7,835 nt of DNA from JBAVQS01 sp049694275 (lineage in GTDB: Bacteria; Chloroflexota; Anaerolineae; UBA4142; SHND01): the NCBI GenBank assembly GCA_049694275.1, contig JBAVQS010000270.1, forward strand, positions 1 to 7,835. The letters run 5' to 3'. The notes under the pieces are model-generated. The model made no database searches. It was not told the DNA's origin and saw nothing but the letters and a program-made list of their open reading frames with translations. Shown here in pieces: positions 1 through 6,266 of this stretch. The number at the start of each line of letters is the position of its first letter. Position 1 is the first letter of the stretch. The position numbers were made by a program, and so were the translations under genes.

Positions 1-1230
1 TTTGCGCTGCCATAACATGAGGCCGAGAATCGCCGCGGTGATGGCTGCGCCGAGGAGCGAGACGCCAAAGGTGGTCGAATAGCCGGTCTTTTCGGCCAGC
101 CAGCCGCCGAGGACGGGCGTGAGGATCGTCACGGGAGCGAGGAGGGTGTTGGTGAGGCCGATATAAGCGGGGCGCTCGCCTTCGCTCCCGAATTCGAGCG
201 TCATTGCCAGCGACGCTGTCCACATGCCGACGTTGGCGATGCCCGCGAGGACCAGGACCGGGTAGAACCAGTTGGCGTCGGGGGCGAACAGGGCAATCAG
301 GACGCTTGCGCCGGCCGCGCCGACGCCGATGAGCATGGCGATGAGCTGGCTCGAATGATCCCCGATCCAGCCCATGACCGGGTTGGCAATGATCTGGGTC
401 GCCAGAAAGACTGTCGTCAGCAGCCCCGTCGTCTCAGGGGGCGCGTTGTAGGTTTGCACGATATAGATGATGTAAAAGGAAAAGGCCATCCCCGCGAACT
501 GGAGCATGATGCGCGCCAGCATGAATTGGCGGAAGGGCCCATCGGTGCGCAGGATCGTCCGGACGCGATTCCAGAATGCGGCGGGCGCTTCATCCCGATT
601 CTCGGGCACATGCGCTGGCTCGCGCGTCTGGCCGAGAAAAATGAGCGAAAAGGTCATCGATCCGCCCGCGACGAGAAAGCAGATCACAAAGTTGGTGGGG
701 GTGGGCAGGTTTTGCAGGACGAGGCCGGCGATAAAAGCACCCACCGCCGCGAACAGGTTCGCCGTCGCCGACTGCATTCCATAAAAGGTGCCGCGCAGTT
801 TGGGTGGAATCACCTTGCCAATCATGCTCTGCCAGGCGGTCGCCGTAAACCCGCCGCCCAGTCCCTGCCAGATGAGCAAGAGATAGGTGAGGACGAGCGC
901 GGGGTTGTTGCCCAGCCGGGGCAAGAGGAACGCGACGACGGCGAGGCCGATAAAGGGGAGGCGCTCGTGCAGGGTCATCCACAGCACCATGGGCTTGTAT
1001 CGCGTCAGCCGGGTCACGCGATGCCCGGTGAGGAGCTGAGGCAACTGCCAGCCCATCGAGTGAATCGCGGGGATGAGGCCGATGAGGAGGACCGAATTGC
1101 TCATTTGATTGACAAAGAGCGGGATGACGGTGACGAAGGAGGCGATGCCGACGGCAAAGCCGAAAAAGCCGCCGTCGAGTAGATTGACGATGACATTGTG
1201 GCGCAGGTGCTGGCGGAGGCCGTTTTCCAT
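1..1230 (-). CDS. MFS permease, C-terminus cut by window edge
   Basis: Reading the minus strand from the ATG at 1230-1228 gives 410 codons without a stop, running off the left edge; the last visible residues lie at the end of helix 12, so little is missing. The protein is very hydrophobic, with about 12 membrane segments and a polar central loop around residues 202-235. Family hallmarks are a Gly-rich segment GLGGGFTATAWQSM (123-136), the following IPPKLRGTFYGM (141-152), and a second-half GWIGD (287-291) resembling the MFS loop motif GxxxD. Major facilitator proteins move small solutes by proton coupling or uniport; the substrate cannot be read from sequence. The gene is divergent from the protease gene. 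No clear Shine-Dalgarno precedes 1230. An in-frame ATG at 1278-1276 would add 16 Pro/Ser-rich residues; I prefer 1230 because the shorter N-terminus leads directly into helix 1. Other open frames over this stretch are Arg/Pro-rich shadows. Confidence 0.88.
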   Translation of the reverse strand, partial: MENGLRQHLRHNVIVNLLDGGFFGFAVGIASFVTVIPLFVNQMSNSVLLIGLIPAIHSMGWQLPQLLTGHRVTRLTRYKPMVLWMTLHERLPFIGLAVVAFLLPRLGNNPALVLTYLLLIWQGLGGGFTATAWQSMIGKVIPPKLRGTFYGMQSATANLFAAVGAFIAGLVLQNLPTPTNFVICFLVAGGSMTFSLIFLGQTREPAHVPENRDEAPAAFWNRVRTILRTDGPFRQFMLARIMLQFAGMAFSFYIIYIVQTYNAPPETTGLLTTVFLATQIIANPVMGWIGDHSSQLIAMLIGVGAAGASVLIALFAPDANWFYPVLVLAGIANVGMWTASLAMTLEFGSEGERPAYIGLTNTLLAPVTILTPVLGGWLAEKTGYSTTFGVSLLGAAITAAILGLMLWQRK

Positions 1231-1281
1231 AGATGGGCGCGGCCCGGATGGTGAACTGGGATGGGGTCCGGGCCGCATCGT

Positions 1282-1311
1282 CTATTGTGCATAAAGAATT
1301 GGGAATTGCAA
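1282..1311 (-). promoter_or_regulatory. Weak candidate promoter for the MFS gene
   Basis: On the minus strand TTGCAA (1311-1306) is followed after 18 bases by CAATAG (1287-1282), which would start transcription near 1275, about 45 bases before the ATG at 1230. Both hexamers depart from the sigma-70 consensus, so this is only a candidate. If it is real, the upstream ATG at 1278 would not be transcribed, which favours the start at 1230. Confidence 0.25.
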
Positions 1312-1336
1312 ATCGGGAGAGGACCCCCACCCCTGA

Positions 1337-1363
1337 CCCCTCCCCCGTTTAACGGGAGAGGGG
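1337..1363. repeat. GC-rich palindromic intergenic repeat
   Basis: A C-rich arm (CCCCTC plus CCCCGTT) and a G-rich arm (AACGGG plus AGAGGGG) form a near-perfect hairpin of about 11-12 pairs with one C/A mismatch. It is preceded by a run of CCCCAC/CCCTGA units. Sequences of this look (C-rich run, short core, G-rich run) are in my experience dispersed in high copy in Chloroflexota and cyanobacterial intergenic DNA; that comparison is from memory. Neither strand has a following T-run that would make it a standard terminator. Confidence 0.5.
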
Positions 1364-1377
1364 GACACGGGGGCAGG

Positions 1378-1502
1378 GCGATTGCAAAGTCGATTGACAC
1401 TGTCATTGCGAGCCGTTTTTGCGAAGCAATCTCCCTGGCGTAGGCGGGATTGCTTCGTCGCGAAAGGCGCTCCTCGCAATGACAGACCGACTTTGCAATC
1501 GC
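1378..1502. repeat. 125-bp nested inverted repeat, MITE/REP-like
   Basis: Three nested pairs of arms fold this segment on itself. The outer arms GCGATTGCAAAGTCG (1378-1392) and their perfect complement (1488-1502) are 15 bp. The middle arms TGTCATTGCGAG (1401-1412) and CTCGCAATGACA (1473-1484) are a perfect 12 bp. The inner arms CGAAGCAATC (1422-1431) and GATTGCTTCG (1448-1457) are a perfect 10 bp. The core resembles the TCATTGCGAG/GAAGCAATC repeat that I recall as dispersed in many bacterial genomes. No coding capacity is visible, so if mobile it would depend on a transposase elsewhere. It ends 23 bases before the -35 box of the rightward promoter. Confidence 0.7.
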
Positions 1503-1525
1503 CGTGGACGCGGGGGTGAGGTGCA

Positions 1526-1554
1526 TTGACGCCGGGCGCGGCGGGTGATAAAAT
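1526..1554 (+). promoter_or_regulatory. Extended -10 sigma-70-type promoter for the plus-strand genes
   Basis: TTGACG (1526-1531) is followed after exactly 17 bases by TAAAAT (1549-1554), and a TG dinucleotide sits one base before the -10 box, giving an extended -10 element. Transcription would start near 1561, leaving a leader of about 37 bases before the ATG at 1598. This is the best promoter match that I see in the window and probably serves the protease gene and the closely spaced genes after it. Confidence 0.6.
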
Positions 1555-1597
1555 CGCAGGTGAGACGGATTTCGGTCATTGACGACGGAAAGGGCTC

Positions 1598-2890
1598 ATG
1601 CAAAATCCTGCGGGACGTTTTACCGGCGAGGCCCGCCGCGCGCTGGCGCGAGCGTACAGTGAAGCGCAGCGATTTAGCTTTGGCTATATCCTGCCAGACC
1701 ATCTGCTGCTCGGGATGATCGGCTCAGTGGACAGCACGGCGTTGGTCCTCTTGCAGGCGCTTGCAGTTGACACGACTCTCGTCCAGCAAAAAGTCGAGCG
1801 GGCGCTGGGCCAGGGGAATGGCGTTGGCATGGAGCGTCCCGCGCTGAGCACGGCGGCCACGCAGGTCATTGAACTGGCGGTTTCGGAGGCCAGGGGCGCC
1901 GGGGCCCAACAGGTTGGGACCGAGCATTTGCTGCTCGGTCTGTTGAGCCAGACAAACGGCATGTCCCCGCGCTATCTAGCGGAGATGGGCGTTGACGCCG
2001 GGCGGGTCCGCCAGCAACTGCTCTCGCTTCCACCGCGCCCCCCGCTGGAGGAGCCGCCATCCCCTGAACCGCGGGTTCCTTTCGCGGCGCCGGCGGCCGT
2101 CACCACAGACTGGACCCAGGTTCCGATCAAGATCAGCCCGGTCTTTATCGGCGTGCTGATTGCGACCCTTCTCGCCGCCGATTTGAGCTATATGGACCAG
2201 CTCTTCCCCTCGCCGGCGCGGCTGGCCCTGCTCGTGTTCGTGCTCGGCGGTTGGGTCCTCTCCCTGTCGCTGCACGAGTTTGGACATGCCCTGGTCGCCT
2301 ACCTCGGCGGCGATCACAGCGTGTCGCAGAAAGGATACCTGTCGCTCAATCCCCTCAAGTATACGAACATTGTGCTGAGCATTGTGCTTCCACTGTTCAT
2401 CCTGCTCATGGGGGGAATTGGATTGCCGGGGGGCGCGGTGTATGTCAATCAGGCGGCGATTCGCAGCCGGGGAATGCGCAGCCTCACCTCGGCCGCCGGC
2501 CCGCTCGCGTCCACGGCCTGCGCGGTCATCCTGTTGTCGCCCTTTTTCCTGGGGCTCGATCCGGTGGACCGCACGGCGCACGAGCTCTTTTGGGGCGGGC
2601 TGACCCTGCTCGTCTTTTTGCAGATTACGGCCGTCCTGTTCAATCTCCTCCCCTTTCCCGGATTGGACGGGTTTGGGATTCTCGCGCCCTTCCTGCCCGA
2701 CCGGTTGCGCGGCGGAATCCAGCGCTATGGTTTTCTCAGCCTGCTGTTTGTGTTTCTTCTCTTTGCGAACGATACGCCGATCAGCCGGGGCTTTTGGCAA
2801 CAGGTGCTCTCGCTGTCGCTGCACGTTGGGCTCAACCCCTATCTTATTCTGTCCGGATTACAGTTGCTTCAATTCTGGGCGCAACATTAG
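1598..2890 (+). CDS. Clp_N-repeat / site-2 protease (M50) fusion, membrane metalloprotease
   Basis: The 430-residue protein has two parts. Residues 8-70 and 82-145 are two Clp_N repeats like those at the front of ClpA/ClpC (FTGEARRALARAYSEAQ...LPDHLLLGM, then ...GTEHLLLGLL). A Pro-rich linker (145-165) leads to about six hydrophobic segments carrying M50 motifs: the zinc site HEFGH (226-230), the SLNPLKY stretch (249-255), AAGPLAS (299-305), and NLLPFPGLDG (349-358), whose Asp357 is the expected third zinc ligand. All catalytic residues are present, so it should be an active intramembrane protease cleaving a membrane-bound substrate. Clp_N domains in Clp ATPases bind adaptors or substrates; here they would lie on the cytoplasmic side and may recruit targets, which is inference. 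There is no AAA+ module. A GGAAAGGG (1587-1594) precedes the ATG, and the next gene follows after 20 bases. Confidence 0.9.
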   Translation: MQNPAGRFTGEARRALARAYSEAQRFSFGYILPDHLLLGMIGSVDSTALVLLQALAVDTTLVQQKVERALGQGNGVGMERPALSTAATQVIELAVSEARGAGAQQVGTEHLLLGLLSQTNGMSPRYLAEMGVDAGRVRQQLLSLPPRPPLEEPPSPEPRVPFAAPAAVTTDWTQVPIKISPVFIGVLIATLLAADLSYMDQLFPSPARLALLVFVLGGWVLSLSLHEFGHALVAYLGGDHSVSQKGYLSLNPLKYTNIVLSIVLPLFILLMGGIGLPGGAVYVNQAAIRSRGMRSLTSAAGPLASTACAVILLSPFFLGLDPVDRTAHELFWGGLTLLVFLQITAVLFNLLPFPGLDGFGILAPFLPDRLRGGIQRYGFLSLLFVFLLFANDTPISRGFWQQVLSLSLHVGLNPYLILSGLQLLQFWAQH

Positions 2891-2910
2891 AGCATCCATA
2901 GGAGGACGAT

Positions 2911-4305
2911 ATGAAATCCAAAATTGGTTTACACATTAATGGATTGTGGGATGGCGTGGATGCCTGGGTCATGCAGGCCCGGCCGCAGGTCGTTGTCTCC
3001 ATCGACCATAACCCCGATCACTGGCAGGGGCTGTGCGCCCTTTCGCCAAATACGTTCATCATCGGGAGGCACATGGGCTTTGACGATGGCGATTCGGCGG
3101 TGTATCCGAGTGACGGCGATACGCCGGAGAGCTCGGCGCGCAAGGCAGAGGTATTTTTCAATTCGATGAAGCCCGATGTGGACAAGATGAAAGGGTTGTA
3201 TGACGCCTGGGTCGGAATCAACGAGCCGGTGTGCCATACCGACGATCACGCGAAAAACCTTGCGGCGTGGTATGCGCGCTGGGGCGACCTGATGAAATCG
3301 ACCGGCGTCTATTCGGTCGCCTATACTTTTTCGCAGGGGGTACCGGAGGATTCGCACTGGGCGTTGTTGGCCGACGGGCTCGGACACTGCGACCTGCTTG
3401 GCTTGCACGAGTACTGGTGCCCGCACCTGTACAGCACGAATCCCGACCAGGTCCCCTATCACGCGCTGCGCTACCGGACTGCCTGGAGCAAGCTGCCGCC
3501 GGAGGCGCGCCGCAAGATTGTCATCACCGAGTGTGGGGCAGACGGCGGCGCGGCGGGCCAGCAGACGGATGGGTGGATCGGGCTGCACCTTTCCGAACAG
3601 GCTTACCTGGCTGACTTGCAAGCGTATGACGCCGAACTGCAAAAGGACAATTATGTCATCGGCGCGACCATCTTTAGCGCGGGCGCGGGATGGGCGCACT
3701 GGGATGTGACGAATGCGCGCTCGATCCCCGTGTATATCGGTTCCACCGGCGATCCTTCCCCTGTCAAGGTGTCGCTGGACCAACCGCCGGCCAAACCGCT
3801 CTCCGCCGTGTTGTTAGCGGCGGGCGAGGCGCACCAGGTGATTCAGTTCAATAACCAGGCAGCGCTGCAAAAGCGCATCTTTGCCGATGGCTTTTGCCCG
3901 AACTCTGCGGAATTCCAACTCACGATCGGCGTGACGAAATATGTGGCGCAGCGCGCCGAGAACCTGGGAACCGGCGCGGTACGCGTCTATTACTGCCCGA
4001 CGACCAACTATGCCAATGTCCAATTTGTCGAGCGGGGGCAGGTGGCCGATCCGCCCGACCCCCTTAGCGATGCGCTGATCGCGGCGGGACAGGCGCGTCA
4101 GGTGATCCAGTTCAATAACCAGGCGGCGCTGCAAAAGCGTATCTTTGCCGACGGGTTTGTGCCCAACTCGGGCGAGTTTCAAGTGACCGATACGGATGGG
4201 ACGACCTATGTGGGGCAGCGGGCCGAACACCTGGTGACGGGGCGGGTGCGTATCTATTATTGTCCCACGACCAACTATGGGCTCGTCAAAATCATCGAGC
4301 GATGA
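2911..4305 (+). CDS. Putative clan-A-type glycoside hydrolase with duplicated C-terminal module
   Basis: Residues 1-280 look like a (beta/alpha)8 glycosidase of the clan GH-A kind. The sequence WVGINEPVC places a candidate acid/base Glu105 after Asn104. LGLHEYW (164-169) matches the His/Tyr position typical of strand 6. IVITECG (203-209) gives a candidate nucleophile Glu207. Asn-Glu followed about 100 residues later by a second strand-end Glu is the clan pattern; I cannot assign a GH family or a substrate. A Pro-rich linker (about 281-296) leads to two copies of an unrecognised module of about 80 residues (297-375 and 385-464), possibly glycan- or wall-binding. There is no signal peptide: the N-terminus MKSKIGLHIN starts directly as strand 1. 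A strong AGGAGG (2900-2905) sits 5 bases before the ATG. The stop overlaps the next start as ATGA. Confidence 0.72.
   Translation: MKSKIGLHINGLWDGVDAWVMQARPQVVVSIDHNPDHWQGLCALSPNTFIIGRHMGFDDGDSAVYPSDGDTPESSARKAEVFFNSMKPDVDKMKGLYDAWVGINEPVCHTDDHAKNLAAWYARWGDLMKSTGVYSVAYTFSQGVPEDSHWALLADGLGHCDLLGLHEYWCPHLYSTNPDQVPYHALRYRTAWSKLPPEARRKIVITECGADGGAAGQQTDGWIGLHLSEQAYLADLQAYDAELQKDNYVIGATIFSAGAGWAHWDVTNARSIPVYIGSTGDPSPVKVSLDQPPAKPLSAVLLAAGEAHQVIQFNNQAALQKRIFADGFCPNSAEFQLTIGVTKYVAQRAENLGTGAVRVYYCPTTNYANVQFVERGQVADPPDPLSDALIAAGQARQVIQFNNQAALQKRIFADGFVPNSGEFQVTDTDGTTYVGQRAEHLVTGRVRIYYCPTTNYGLVKIIER
3799..4035 (+). repeat. C-terminal module copy 1 of the glycosidase gene
   Basis: This codes for residues 297-375. 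It matches the copy at 4063-4302 with a period of 264 bp (88 codons, including a 9-residue linker). By hand count about 70% of residues are identical, including QVIQFNNQAALQKRIFADGF and YYCPTTNY, and the DNA is also still alike (a shared 16-base run beginning AGTTCAATAACC). That points to a fairly recent in-frame duplication. Confidence 0.85.
4063..4302 (+). repeat. C-terminal module copy 2 of the glycosidase gene
   Basis: This codes for residues 385-464 and is the partner of 3799-4035. It is one residue longer, in the loop after EFQ. It lacks the Cys found in copy 1 (FCPNS there, FVPNS here), while the Cys of YYCPTT is kept in both copies. The protein ends at the module boundary. Confidence 0.85.
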
Positions 4306-5147
4306 GATTTTTCAAGTATCACGCGCTCGGAAATGACTATATCGTTTTAGATGTGCAGGGATGGCCGGCGGAATTGGATGCCGGGACCATCCGCCGCATC
4401 TGTGACCGGCATCGCGGCATCGGTTCCGATGGGATTCTGCGCGGCGCCGTCGACGAGGATGGCGCCTTGGCTCTGCGAATCTTTAACCCGGATGGGAGCG
4501 AGGCGGAAAAGAGCGGGAACGGCATTCGCATCTATGCACGCTATCTGTGGGATACGGGCCGGGTGACCACAGAACCGTTCGATCTGGATACGCGGGGTGG
4601 CCGGGTTCGCTGCGAGGTGCTGGATAACGGCGGGCAGGTGCGCGTCGAGATGGGGCGCGTCTCGTTCGACGCCGCGCAAATTCCGGTCGCCGGAATGGCC
4701 GGCGAGGTGCTCAACCGGACAATTGAGGTTGGGGCGCAGACGCTCACCTTTTGCGCGGCCACCGTCGGCAATCCGCACTGCATCATCCTGTGCGATCAAA
4801 TCTCGTCGGAACTGGCGCACGCGCTGGGGCCACTGCTCGAAGGGCATGCCTACTTTCCGCATCGCACGAACGTCCAGTTCCTGTGCGTGATCGACGATGC
4901 GCATATCGCCATTGAGATCTGGGAACGCGGCGCGGGCTATACGCTGGCTTCCGGCACGAGCAGCGTGGCCGCGGCGGCCGTCGCCCACCGGCTCGGCCGG
5001 TGCGGCAACCTGATCGACGTGGCGATGCCGGGCGGCCACCTGAGCGTCGCGTTCGGCGCCGATTTCCAGGCGACGCTGACCGGGCCGGTGACCCCGGTTT
5101 TCGATGGAGTGACGAGGGACGACTGGTTAGTCGATTGGCGAGATTGA
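4302..5147 (+). CDS. dapF: DapF-family epimerase with Ser at both catalytic Cys positions
   Basis: The 281-residue protein matches diaminopimelate epimerase (LL-DAP to meso-DAP, lysine pathway) in length and landmarks: KYHALGNDYIVLD near the N-terminus, FNPDGSEAE (61-69), VGNPHC in the middle, and ERGAGYT (208-214). Canonical DapF uses two Cys as its acid/base pair, in a CGNG loop and an ACGTG loop. Here the loops read KSGNGIR (Ser71) and LASGTSS (Ser217), so both thiols are replaced while the substrate-binding parts remain. It may be a slow or modified epimerase, a relative acting on another amino acid, or a natural Ser-type subgroup. I chose the ATG at 4302, because MRFFKYHALGNDY is the normal family N-terminus. 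An in-frame ATG at 4260 adds 14 residues inside the upstream gene. The ATGA overlap with the glycosidase and the lack of a clear Shine-Dalgarno suggest translational coupling. Confidence 0.85.
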   Translation: MRFFKYHALGNDYIVLDVQGWPAELDAGTIRRICDRHRGIGSDGILRGAVDEDGALALRIFNPDGSEAEKSGNGIRIYARYLWDTGRVTTEPFDLDTRGGRVRCEVLDNGGQVRVEMGRVSFDAAQIPVAGMAGEVLNRTIEVGAQTLTFCAATVGNPHCIILCDQISSELAHALGPLLEGHAYFPHRTNVQFLCVIDDAHIAIEIWERGAGYTLASGTSSVAAAAVAHRLGRCGNLIDVAMPGGHLSVAFGADFQATLTGPVTPVFDGVTRDDWLVDWRD

Positions 5148-5177
5148 TGGTAATCTGTCCGGAAAAGGGAGAAACGA

Positions 5178-6170
5178 ATGAAGGTTCTGTATATTGGCGG
5201 CACCGGAATCATTAGCTCGGCCTGCGCGCAGCTATCGGTTGAGCGCGGCGTCGAGCTCTATTTGTTGAATCGCGGCAAAACCACGCGGCCCGTTCCGAAG
5301 GGCGCGCACGTGCTCCTGGGGGATATTCGCGACCCGGAGAGCGTCGAGCGGGCGCTGGCGGCGCACCAGTTTGATACGGTGGTCGATTGGATCGCCTTTA
5401 CGCCCGAACAGGTGCAGGCGGACATTGACCTGTTTCGCGGGCGCACGGAACAATACATTTTTATCAGCTCGGCGTCCGCTTATCAAAAGCCCCCCGCCAA
5501 CCTGCCGGTGACCGAATCAACGCCGCTGGATAATCCATACTGGGCCTATTCGCGGAACAAGATCGCGTGCGAAGAGCTGTTGGTGCACGCCTATCGCGCC
5601 GGTAAATTTCCGGCGACGATTGTCCGTCCCTCGCATACGTATGATCGGACGCTGCTGCCCTGCCACGGCGGCTATACGATCATCGACCGGATGCGTAAGG
5701 GGAAAAAGGTGATCGTGCACGGCGACGGAACATCCCTCTGGGTGCTCACCCACCACAAGGATTTTGCAAAGGGGCTCGTCGGGCTGCAAGGGAATATCCA
5801 CGCCATCGGCGATGTCTTTCAGATCATGTCGGATGAGTGGCTGACCTGGAACCAGATCTTTCACATTCTCGGTCATGCCGCCGGCGTCGAGCCGCGCCTG
5901 ATCCACATCCCGTCCGAGTTCATCGCCGCGTTCGACCCGGAATGGGGCGCCGGCCTGCTCGGCGACAAGGCGCACAGCATGATCTTTGATAGCACGAAAA
6001 TCAAGCGACTCGTGCCCGATTTCGTCGCAACCCATTCCTTTACCCAGGGCGCGCGAGAAATTATTGATTGGTACAATGCCGAGCCGGCGCGGCAGATCGT
6101 GTCGGAAGAGGTCAATGCGATGCACGACCGGATCATCAACGCGTACGAAGCCCGGTGGCCGGACAAGTAA
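5178..6170 (+). CDS. Extended SDR, NAD-dependent epimerase/dehydratase family
   Basis: This is a 330-residue Rossmann enzyme. The N-terminal MKVLYIGGTGIIS carries the dinucleotide motif GGTGxxS (7-13), with Ser in place of the usual third Gly, a variant that I associate with a subgroup of these proteins. LLNRG (29-33) ends strand 2, and LGDIRD follows strand 3. The catalytic set is visible: Ser98 in ISSASAY, Tyr124 and Lys128 in YSRNK. The C-terminal half, where the substrate binds, is related to CSP41/nucleotide-sugar epimerase-like proteins, but the substrate cannot be read from it. It is probably a soluble cytoplasmic oxidoreductase or epimerase acting on a nucleotide sugar or similar compound. 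AGGGAG (5166-5171) lies 6 bases before the ATG. The gene begins 30 bases after the epimerase gene, which suggests the same transcript. Confidence 0.88.
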   Translation: MKVLYIGGTGIISSACAQLSVERGVELYLLNRGKTTRPVPKGAHVLLGDIRDPESVERALAAHQFDTVVDWIAFTPEQVQADIDLFRGRTEQYIFISSASAYQKPPANLPVTESTPLDNPYWAYSRNKIACEELLVHAYRAGKFPATIVRPSHTYDRTLLPCHGGYTIIDRMRKGKKVIVHGDGTSLWVLTHHKDFAKGLVGLQGNIHAIGDVFQIMSDEWLTWNQIFHILGHAAGVEPRLIHIPSEFIAAFDPEWGAGLLGDKAHSMIFDSTKIKRLVPDFVATHSFTQGAREIIDWYNAEPARQIVSEEVNAMHDRIINAYEARWPDK

Positions 6171-6212
6171 CCCGATTGACCCAACCCGAAGAATAGTACG
6201 CTGGGCCGGTCC

Positions 6213-6266
6213 CATCGGTTATTCTCGCCGGGCAAGTGCAGGACCATTGAAGGAGCGTAACCGATG
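6213..6266 (+). promoter_or_regulatory. Inverted repeat pairing the desaturase start codon
   Basis: CATCGGTTA (6213-6221) is perfectly complementary to TAACCGATG (6258-6266), whose last three bases are the desaturase ATG. A U-G pair (6222/6257) could extend the stem. In mRNA this would hide the start codon in a stem of 9-10 pairs and leave the AGGAG Shine-Dalgarno (6251-6255) in the 36-base loop. It may be a translation control element, or chance. Confidence 0.35.

Noticed and set aside
355..1182. Long plus-strand open frame of 275 codons opposite the MFS gene
   Set aside because: Its translation is Arg/Asp/Gly-rich with no recognisable domain, and it lies antisense to a continuous, clearly membrane-type MFS frame.
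1228..1278. Upstream ATG (1278-1276) for the MFS gene
   Set aside because: It would add a Pro/Ser-rich 16-residue extension with no Shine-Dalgarno; kept only as an alternative.
590..1330. Minus-strand open frame of 246 codons
   Set aside because: It is out of frame with the MFS gene on the same strand and gives an Arg/Pro/His-rich product typical of a GC-rich shadow frame.
1101..1526. Minus-strand open frame crossing the inverted repeats
   Set aside because: Much of the translation comes from the palindromic repeat itself (for example HCEERLSRRSNP), a common false ORF of this repeat type.
1976..2824. Minus-strand open frame of 282 codons opposite the protease gene
   Set aside because: A charged Arg/Gln/Glu-rich translation with no domain, opposite a gene with intact M50 motifs.
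2929..3783. Minus-strand open frame of 284 codons opposite the glycosidase gene
   Set aside because: Antisense shadow with an Arg/His-rich product and no homology that I recognise.
4260..4301. Upstream ATG for the DapF-like gene
   Set aside because: It would add 14 residues not seen in the family and lies inside the conserved end of the glycosidase module; ATG 4302 gives the normal MRFFKYHALGNDY start.
3799..4302. CRISPR-like direct repeat
   Set aside because: There are only two long copies with a coding, in-frame period of 264 bp; it is a protein module duplication.
6176..6202. Possible promoter TTGACC before the desaturase
   Set aside because: The only -10-like hexamers (TAGTAC, TACGCT) are poor or wrongly spaced.
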